Below are positions 54,762-59,823 of a stretch of DNA of 59,823 bases, piece by piece. Made by a program: the position numbers and the translations under genes. Under the pieces are notes generated by a model that worked only from the letters and a program-made list of their open reading frames with translations, was not told the origin of the DNA and searched no databases. The DNA is from Blautia sp. (GTDB lineage: Bacteria > Bacillota > Clostridia > Lachnospirales > Lachnospiraceae): contig JAFWGA010000020.1 of assembly GCA_017515325.1 (NCBI GenBank), forward strand, positions 1-59,823, read 5' to 3'. Each line of letters opens with the position of its first letter. Position 1 is the first letter of the stretch.

Positions 54762-56195
54762 TTACTTTACCCTTACCCCGGTCCAATTACTCCACGGACT
54801 GAAATACCTTTTCCCGCCATAGTCCCTGTAGCTTCTCACGATAAAATAATATACTTTCCCACTAACCAGGCCGGAGAATTGTCTGGTACCTCCGGAAGCC
54901 CCTATGCTGCGGGCATTGGTAAAGGATCGATTGGTAGCCATCTTAATATGATAGCCTGATGCCTTTGCGTTTCGGAGCCAGGTAAGATTGACTGTCCGTT
55001 TTTGAGGGGATGAGACTACCAGTTTTGGCGCCGTTAGGCGAATAATCCGTACACCAGTCGACGGTTTACTGGATAAGACGTTTACAGAAGACATTCTGTA
55101 GCCAAGAGCCTGTACATAATAGGTGATACGGGCGCCATTTGTCACTTTTTCGTCCGTGTAGGTGAGGGATTTTGTCTTTGCCACCTGATAGTACTTGCCG
55201 TTGAAGCTATAACAAATCAGGTAATAACGTGCCTTGGGAACCTCTTTCCAGTTCAGACGGATTCCGGAAACGATGTTAGTCGCTGTCAGGTCTTCCGGCG
55301 TAGACAAAGTACGGGTCGGAGTGGTATCAACAAATGGGATGTTATTGTCCCTGGCATAGGTATGGGCCACTGACCCGTAGTAGCCATGAATGGTAAGGTT
55401 AGGGAGCAGGGAATAGGTCCCTGTATCATCCTTGTCCAGGAAGGCTCCTATCCCTATTTGTGCCACACTTCTCGGAATTCCGACTGTTGTGAGACTAAGG
55501 CAGCTTCCAAATGCATCAGCCCCGATATCCATCAACCCCTCAGGCAAGGCAACATTCTTTAAATTCGTGCAATATGAAAATGCCTGATCCCCTATATTCG
55601 TAATACCTTGATCCACGATAAGGGTATCTATTATTTCAGAATATTTTCCCCATGGAGCAGAGGAAATGAATCTGTCATCTATGCTCAGAAGCTCAAAATC
55701 CTCCATCTCCCCTGTTCCGCTGACGATAAGGATTCCCTCACTGTCTAACTGCCAGGCCAGATTTGCCCCGCAAATACCGGAATCCACAATACTTCCGGCT
55801 CCAACCTCCTTGATCTCTTCCTTAACGGGAATCATTTCTTTTTCCGCCATCGGATCTCCCGCGGTGAAGAGATCGGCATTTTCCCGTCCACTTCCGACGG
55901 AGAAGATGGCAGCAGATTCCTCATTTCCCGAAAGAAAGAGCTTCTCCTCCCTGTCTCCTTCCTGGAAGAGATCAGGTTTATTCTCCTCTGTTCCGGCGGT
56001 AAAAAGATCAATATCATTGGATGGAGGCATGGATAAGGAAGAAACTGTCCCCACCTCTGGAAGAAGCGGTTCACCTCCTGCGAAAAGGTCTGAGCTTCCG
56101 TCACCTCCTGATATAAAAAGATCCTCAGCCCTGACAACATTTCCGGCCAAAAAGAAAAACACCATCAGTGCCCAAAGAATTCTTTTCATTTTCAT
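54762..56195 (-). CDS. Secreted BspA-like LRR and fibronectin-III protein
   Basis: 477 residues. Signal peptide (ILWALMVFFFLAGNVVRA). Residues 24-115 carry a repeated short motif of the form DLF-x-x-G (DLFISGG, DLFAGG, DLFTAG, DLFQEG, LFLSGN, DLFTAG). Then a leucine-rich BspA-type segment (YCTNLKNVALPEGLMDIGAD; GSCLSLTTVGIP) near 200-265, then FnIII-like domains to the end. No sorting signal, so it is probably released or bound non-covalently. The start ATG follows AGGAGAAATGG. Promoter at 56244-56272. Confidence 0.82.
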   Translation of the reverse strand: MKMKRILWALMVFFFLAGNVVRAEDLFISGGDGSSDLFAGGEPLLPEVGTVSSLSMPPSNDIDLFTAGTEENKPDLFQEGDREEKLFLSGNEESAAIFSVGSGRENADLFTAGDPMAEKEMIPVKEEIKEVGAGSIVDSGICGANLAWQLDSEGILIVSGTGEMEDFELLSIDDRFISSAPWGKYSEIIDTLIVDQGITNIGDQAFSYCTNLKNVALPEGLMDIGADAFGSCLSLTTVGIPRSVAQIGIGAFLDKDDTGTYSLLPNLTIHGYYGSVAHTYARDNNIPFVDTTPTRTLSTPEDLTATNIVSGIRLNWKEVPKARYYLICYSFNGKYYQVAKTKSLTYTDEKVTNGARITYYVQALGYRMSSVNVLSSKPSTGVRIIRLTAPKLVVSSPQKRTVNLTWLRNAKASGYHIKMATNRSFTNARSIGASGGTRQFSGLVSGKVYYFIVRSYRDYGGKRYFSPWSNWTGVRVK

Positions 56196-56228
56196 CCATT
56201 TCTCCTAATCGAAACAAAGGAAAATAAG

Positions 56229-56242
56229 TTGTCGTTTGCTAT
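56229..56242. promoter_or_regulatory. Operator-like site shared with 20098-20132
   Basis: ttgtcgtttgctat here also occurs as one arm of the palindrome at 20098-20132 (TTGTCGTTTGCTAT on the minus strand there). It lies over the predicted RNA start of the BspA-like gene. The second arm is only weakly kept (ctttgtttcg). Confidence 0.45.
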
Positions 56243-56243
56243 G

Positions 56244-56272
56244 ATTTTACCTCTTTATGGTCCTATTTTCAA
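56244..56272 (-). promoter_or_regulatory. Promoter of the BspA-like gene
   Basis: Minus-strand TTGAAA (56267-56272), 17-bp spacer, TAAAAT (56244-56249). Confidence 0.75.
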
Positions 56273-56579
56273 GGAAAAGAGCAGCGCCAAATCTGTTTTT
56301 TCTGTGTCTTAAACCGGAATCTGCGGCAAAATACCATTATTTGCTGTAGATTGTCTGTACAAAGTACCATTATTTGCTGTAGATTGTCTGTACCAACGCC
56401 AATACAACAACCCTGTCCGCCGGTCTTGCAAAAATTCTTCCGGAAACAGTTCGTGGAAGAGATTACCACTTCAGGCGGAAAGCTGTGACCTGCCAAAGCT
56501 TGGTCTGAATGAAGAACGGCCTGTTTTCTGCTGTGATAATAGAAGAAAAACTCAAGGACTGGCAGCCTGTGATGAAAAA
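56273..56579. other. Gene-free stretch with a 29-bp direct repeat
   Basis: Between the BspA-like promoter and the terminator of the SH3-like gene. It holds two identical 29-bp copies (56332-56360 and 56365-56393, period 33 bp) beginning taccattatttgctgtagat. A short frame across it exists only because the period is a multiple of three; no ribosome site was found. No RNA gene seen. Confidence 0.6.
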
Positions 56580-56625
56580 AGCCCTCCGAAGGGAGAGGCT
56601 GATCTTCCTCTTCCTTCGGAGGGCT
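56580..56625 (-). terminator. Terminator of the SH3-like gene
   Basis: A 13-bp stem (56580-56592 with 56613-56625), followed on the minus strand by six T residues. Strong intrinsic terminator 30 bp after the stop. Confidence 0.9.
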
Positions 56626-56656
56626 GAAATGACATCCTTACGTGCTAATCACTCAA

Positions 56657-56953
56657 TCAATCCAATAAGGTCACAAAGCTAGAATTTACCCAACCCCAGG
56701 TTCCGTTATAGTTGGCCCAGTAGTAGAGATAGCCGGATCCCGATGCGGTATTCCTAACATCTACATAAAAACGGTTGCCAGGATAAATCTGTACAAGGAT
56801 ATTGGAGTCATCCCACACGGCCTGGGAACGTAAAGCAAGATATGTGCCAGCCTTAACATTGGGTACTGCTACATGAAGTTCACCCTGGGGATATCCGTTG
56901 CCGCCTACTACCTGCTCAAGATTAGAATCGGAAAGGTTTTTTGCGTCGCTCAT
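56657..56953 (-). CDS. Double-glycine leader joined to an SH3-like domain
   Basis: 98 residues, no cysteine. Residues 1-18 are MSDAKNLSDSNLEQVVGG, a textbook double-glycine leader: Leu at -12, Ser at -11, Leu at -7, Val at -4, Gly-Gly at -2/-1. Peptidase-containing ABC exporters cut after such Gly-Gly. The remaining 80 residues are not bacteriocin-like but read as an SH3b-type barrel: TYLALRSQAVWDDSNILVQI, YPGNRFYVD and GTWGWVNSSFV, matching the LRSxPs...ixxlpxGxxvxV...GWV pattern. So a small wall-binding domain may be exported by a peptide route. AAAAAAAGGAGGA precedes the ATG. No exporter is in view. Single-gene unit with its own promoter region and terminator. Confidence 0.8.
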   Translation of the reverse strand: MSDAKNLSDSNLEQVVGGNGYPQGELHVAVPNVKAGTYLALRSQAVWDDSNILVQIYPGNRFYVDVRNTASGSGYLYYWANYNGTWGWVNSSFVTLLD

Positions 56954-56974
56954 AAATTATGTCCTCCTTTTTTT

Positions 56975-57044
56975 ATCCTGATCTTTGTCAGGATTGTTAT
57001 TATAATGGTATAGTCAACTACAAATGGATTTCTCATTGACTATA
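56975..57044 (-). promoter_or_regulatory. Control region of the SH3-like gene
   Basis: A TATAAT lies at 56999-57004 (minus strand) without a recognisable -35. Instead, a perfect 9-bp inverted repeat (TATAGTCAA 57009-57017, TTGACTATA 57036-57044) is centred near -34. This is the place for an activator or repressor dimer. A 7-bp leader hairpin (56975-56981 with 56988-56994) sits just before the ribosome site. The rest of 56954-57276 holds repeat copy D and a small palindrome at 57214-57228. Confidence 0.6.
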
Positions 57045-57055
57045 AACCTCTGACA

Positions 57056-57150
57056 GGATGCGCTTGGATTTGCTAAGGAAAGATGCCGCCCAGCGGCGGC
57101 GCGAATCCAGCGCCGCAAACGCCAAAGAAAGATCTCTTTGTTGTTCACAA
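57056..57150. repeat. Structured intergenic repeat, copy D (diverged)
   Basis: Aligns end to end with copy A: ATGCGC, GGATTTGC with GCGAATCC, GCCGC-cca-GCGGC, GCGC, AAACG, and a second weaker hairpin ending TTTGTTGTTC. Relative to copy A two outer-stem pairs have changed on both sides (A-T to G-C), so the fold is kept although the sequence has drifted. Confidence 0.65.
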
Positions 57151-57276
57151 TAAAATATACGTCAAGCGCGATGGGAATCCACGTTAATCTGAAAAAAAAT
57201 TTTTTTCTCGCGACTTGATGCCATCAAGAAATGATTATACTGTAAAAAATGATTCCTACAGATTAATAAGGAAGAT

Positions 57277-59262
57277 TCAGCTGAATGTCAATCCTTCAAT
57301 GATGCTTGCCGACGCCCAGGGCATCAGGGCAAACCAGGTGCTTGCCGGGGAGCCATCCGGATATTTTTCTGTAAGCAAACCCTGGCAAAAACAAAATCTC
57401 TCCGACATCCATCCGGCTTTCCCATACCCGTATTCCTTATCATAGCTGTTGAAGGTCTGAAGACTCCACCGAATGGTATCGTCCAGCCTGGATCTCATGT
57501 ATTCGTCAGCGCTGGCTTCAACATAATATCTCATTTCCGGTATAATCGTGCTGGACATCGGATGAATGTGGGGATTGGCCACAGAAGTAATACTGCCGCC
57601 GCAAGAAGACCAGCCTATTTTGCTTAAAGGCAGGACTGAAATCGGCGTATTGTAGGAAAGCTTGAAGGAGCACTCGTAATGCAGTGCGTCATGCATATGT
57701 TCTAAAAGGAAGTCTTCCTTTGTGATCTCGTGAATGCTCCTGACGGCCCGAATGTAGGCCAATATCCCTTCATCATCCACAGCTTTGTCTGTGTCAAGCG
57801 GTCCTCCGTAACACTCACACCTTTTCACGAATGTGTCAAAGTAGTGCTGCTCACTTTTTTTGATTTTGTCCAGGTATTTCCTTCTCTTCGTGACAGATTC
57901 ATACAGGGCCGTTGCAGCAAGGCACCACGCCCCTCCCATTGAATCATACTCAAGCCCTGCGCCAGTCTGATCGGACATCGAAAAGGGGTACTCATAATCT
58001 GAATTAAGCTCCCGGTTCATCTTGTCTATCACCGGGTCGATGAAGGAGATCCAGTCATTGTGTGTCAGACCGCGCTCATTTCTCTCGGAAAGGTATGCTT
58101 TCAGGATATAATATACTGCCTGACCGTTTATGTAAGCGCTGTGGCCTCCAGAGTGCATGCCATTATACCACCAACCGTAGACGGACCATTTTCCATCCTC
58201 CACGGCATCATACAATAATTGAGAGTGCGGATTAAAGCTGTTTTGTATTACGTTATCTATAAAGGCAAGACTCTGATATCTTGCCACATCATCCTTTAAC
58301 CGATTGGCGGCAACGAGCATGGGAACTGCAACAGACAACCCGTTTGTCCAGGACAAAGAGCCGATCTTATTGATCTCTCGACCCTTTTCCCTGTCGTATA
58401 CAAAACCGGAGTACATTTTCTCTGCTTCCAGCCATGCTGCATCCCGGATTGCGCCGGTAAGAAGAATAAGGGCTTTGTCTTCATCCATGCCTGGTATGGA
58501 TCTGGGCTTTTCATGAAAACAGCCATAGGCGTGTTCCAAAGCTCTGTAAATTGCTCTTTCATCCTCATCCTCGTAATCGTAAATCAAAAGGGGGAAGCAA
58601 ACCGTTTCGCCCGATCTGATACAGAACGAATTCTGCTCTCCCAAAGCTTCTCTTTCCCGTACTGTTGCCGTCTGGACAAAGAGCCAGGGAGCATTTTCGT
58701 AACCCAGCGTATATCCGACGCTTATCCTGCCATCATCATGGATATTACAGCTAAATCCCCCATATTGAAGGAAGCCGGCCTGCTTCGGCTCCCTAATCCC
58801 TTCCTGAAAGGAAACGGGCATTGTTCTTCCTTGATCGGACACCCAATAGGGAGGGCCGGCTATTCCCCGTACCTTTCCCGAACAATATACCAGACTGATC
58901 GGTTCTGCCAGCCTGTCGCTTCTTGTCATGAAAAACTCCGATTCCGGCATGGATCCTGGATTTCGCTTTATTCTGGGAAAGGCTCTTCTTCCCGAAGAAG
59001 GCTTGTCTGCCGTATTCGTGTTATACATAAATCCAGGCATAAAAAACTTAGGTGTTACCTCATCAATCATCAGCTTGATGTGAATGACACCCATAAAATC
59101 CTCTTCCGCAGTATTGGTGATTCGCATATTCAGCCTGGTGCAGACTGAGCTCTTTCCACTTTCATCCTGAGAAAACTCCATACGAATGCCCATAAGCTCT
59201 GCAGGGTGATAAACATCGATCTCACTTTCCGCCCTTCTTGCCACACATTGTATTTCCGGCAT
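57277..59262 (-). CDS. Putative six-hairpin-glycosidase-like protein
   Basis: 661 residues, no signal peptide. Residues 1-230 are beta-rich (supersandwich-like), with RLNMRITNTAEEDFMGVIHI at the start and an arm that recalls glycosidase N-domains. Residues 250-661 are helical with periodic W/Y/G motifs (WYNGMHSGGHSAYINGQAVY; SMGGAWCLAATALYESV; FALMPWASASIIEGL), suggesting an (alpha/alpha)6 toroid. A family was not identified and catalytic acids cannot be assigned with confidence. ATG at 59262, AGGGGGT upstream. Not linked to a visible transporter. Base composition is more AT-rich than the core of the window, hinting at a different history. Confidence 0.6.
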   Translation of the reverse strand: MPEIQCVARRAESEIDVYHPAELMGIRMEFSQDESGKSSVCTRLNMRITNTAEEDFMGVIHIKLMIDEVTPKFFMPGFMYNTNTADKPSSGRRAFPRIKRNPGSMPESEFFMTRSDRLAEPISLVYCSGKVRGIAGPPYWVSDQGRTMPVSFQEGIREPKQAGFLQYGGFSCNIHDDGRISVGYTLGYENAPWLFVQTATVREREALGEQNSFCIRSGETVCFPLLIYDYEDEDERAIYRALEHAYGCFHEKPRSIPGMDEDKALILLTGAIRDAAWLEAEKMYSGFVYDREKGREINKIGSLSWTNGLSVAVPMLVAANRLKDDVARYQSLAFIDNVIQNSFNPHSQLLYDAVEDGKWSVYGWWYNGMHSGGHSAYINGQAVYYILKAYLSERNERGLTHNDWISFIDPVIDKMNRELNSDYEYPFSMSDQTGAGLEYDSMGGAWCLAATALYESVTKRRKYLDKIKKSEQHYFDTFVKRCECYGGPLDTDKAVDDEGILAYIRAVRSIHEITKEDFLLEHMHDALHYECSFKLSYNTPISVLPLSKIGWSSCGGSITSVANPHIHPMSSTIIPEMRYYVEASADEYMRSRLDDTIRWSLQTFNSYDKEYGYGKAGWMSERFCFCQGLLTEKYPDGSPASTWFALMPWASASIIEGLTFS

Positions 59263-59460
59263 TCACATTACCCCCTGGCCTGTCTTCTGTTCCTCCAATA
59301 TCCAATCAAAATGATATCCTGAAAATGATATGTTTCGTTGGTGGTCATTCCGAAGTAGAAGATCCCTGATCTGGGTCTTTTTAACCTGGACAAGTACGAT
59401 TTTGTCGCTGTTGCAGCAGATCAACCTTTTTCTGATCTTTACCGGAAAAAATGTTGCCAT
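59263..59460 (-). CDS. Possible short protein just before the glycosidase-like gene
   Basis: 65 codons whose TGA overlaps the next ATG region (ATGTGAATG). The sequence is basic and has a Cys-Cys pair (KRLICCNSDKIVL). No clear ribosome site is seen before its ATG. It could be a real coupled peptide, the remnant of an older gene, or chance. Low support. Confidence 0.25.
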   Translation of the reverse strand: MATFFPVKIRKRLICCNSDKIVLVQVKKTQIRDLLLRNDHQRNISFSGYHFDWILEEQKTGQGVM

Positions 59461-59481
59461 GCCCGGCGTGTAATCCAGCGG

Positions 59482-59701
59482 ATTATTTGAACCAAAACTC
59501 GCTCCTTATTTGAGCCAACATTTGGTTCATCTATTTCTCTTGTTGACCTGGCGTGTCACGCCAGGTAATTACCTTGACAAGGGGATCAGTTGAAAAAAAA
59601 GCCATCAAGGACGATACTTACCGTACATTATTTGATCCAGCGACGGCTACTTTGACGGCTCAAATAATCTGCATGAAAATAGCCGATCTGGCTCAAATAA
59701 T
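59482..59701. repeat. Cluster of ATTATTTGAnCC motifs
   Basis: The motif (A/C)TTATTTGA(A/G/T)CCA occurs at 59482-59494, 59505-59517 and 59627-59639 on the plus strand and as GGCTCAAATAAT at 59657-59668 and 59690-59701. A half copy (TTTGGTTCA) lies at 59521-59529. Several such motifs near an end is typical of transposase-binding ends, or of a multi-site operator. No transposase gene is visible inside the window. Confidence 0.7.
59546..59566. repeat. Perfect palindrome
   Basis: ACCTGGCGTG and CACGCCAGGT flank one base. It lies among the ATTATTTGAnCC motifs. No T-tract, so an operator or element-end site is more likely than a terminator. Another perfect 16-bp palindrome, CTTCATCATGATGAAG, lies at 59736-59751. 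No gene was found in 59461-59823. Confidence 0.6.
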
Positions 59702-59823
59702 GTGCGAGATTACATTAATCGATCAGTAGTTTCCTCTTCATCATGATGAAGCTCCGCCAAAGACAGTAAGCAAAGCACCAACGAGGTAGAAGAGGGTTGT
59801 ACACGGGCCACCAATGCAAGGAA

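Noticed and set aside
56332-56393. Two 29-bp repeats as a minimal CRISPR
   Set aside because: The gap is 4 bp, far too short for a spacer, and there are no cas genes.
56269-56496. 75-codon frame on the minus strand across the direct repeats
   Set aside because: No ribosome site, and the frame stays open only because the repeat period is divisible by three.

Overview
The window looks like a chromosomal segment of an anaerobic Clostridia bacterium, most likely Lachnospiraceae. The reasons are the gene order miaB-mutS-mutL-miaA and radC-mreB-mreC-mreD-pbp2-rodA-dacA, a DUF3798-type ABC transporter, DUF4317, DUF1934, sigma-A promoters of the TTGACA-17-TATAAT type and strong GGAGG ribosome binding sites. 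Most genes are housekeeping genes on the minus strand. The right-hand end (about 56200-59823) is more AT-rich and looks accessory. No rRNA, tRNA, CRISPR array or intact transposase gene was recognised.

Layout. 1-600: a NuoE/HydC-type [2Fe-2S] subunit. 873-7032: an ABC import operon on the minus strand (DUF3798 lipid- or nucleoside-like binding protein, two-domain ATPase, two permeases, a membrane-anchored accessory protein and a 58-residue protein). 7117-8541: proA on the plus strand, alone. 8556-9111: a small P-loop protein. 9162-30138: about 21 kb of closely packed minus-strand genes for tRNA modification, mismatch repair, two flavoproteins, a PLP enzyme, radC and the elongasome (MreB-like, MreC, MreD, PBP2, RodA, a DacA-like carboxypeptidase). 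30291-33833: a large wall-anchored surface protein. 34165-36078: an amylosucrase-type GH13 enzyme. 36137-43629: DUF4317, mfd, pth and two CobW-type GTPases, one with an extreme histidine repeat. 43943-49859: glycogen branching enzyme, two NodB-type deacetylases and an exported FKBP/trigger-factor-like lipoprotein. 50302-54690: plus-strand murI, DUF1934, ispE, a GntR regulator, a membrane-anchored protein and plsC. 54762-59460: a BspA-like/FnIII secreted protein, a small SH3-like protein behind a double-glycine leader, and a six-hairpin-glycosidase-like protein.

The genes combine into a few themes: cell elongation and peptidoglycan (radC-dacA cluster, murI, NodB enzymes), genome maintenance (mutS, mutL, mfd), metal handling (CobW pair), alpha-glucan metabolism (amylosucrase-like, glgB) and surface display (30291-33833 and 54762-56195, whose N-termini share a short repeated motif).

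The most unusual items are: (1) a 98-residue protein with a bacteriocin-type double-glycine leader joined to an SH3-like domain, behind an inverted repeat that replaces its -35 box; (2) a family of about 95-bp intergenic elements in four copies, whose nested hairpins are kept by compensatory base changes; (3) further small repeat families in gene leaders; (4) a CobW GTPase fused to a YcgQ/TIGR03943-like domain next to a CobW protein with eight 33-bp histidine repeats; and (5) a cluster of ATTATTTGAnCC motifs at the right edge. Start codons were chosen by ribosome binding site and spacing, so several differ from the longest open frame.
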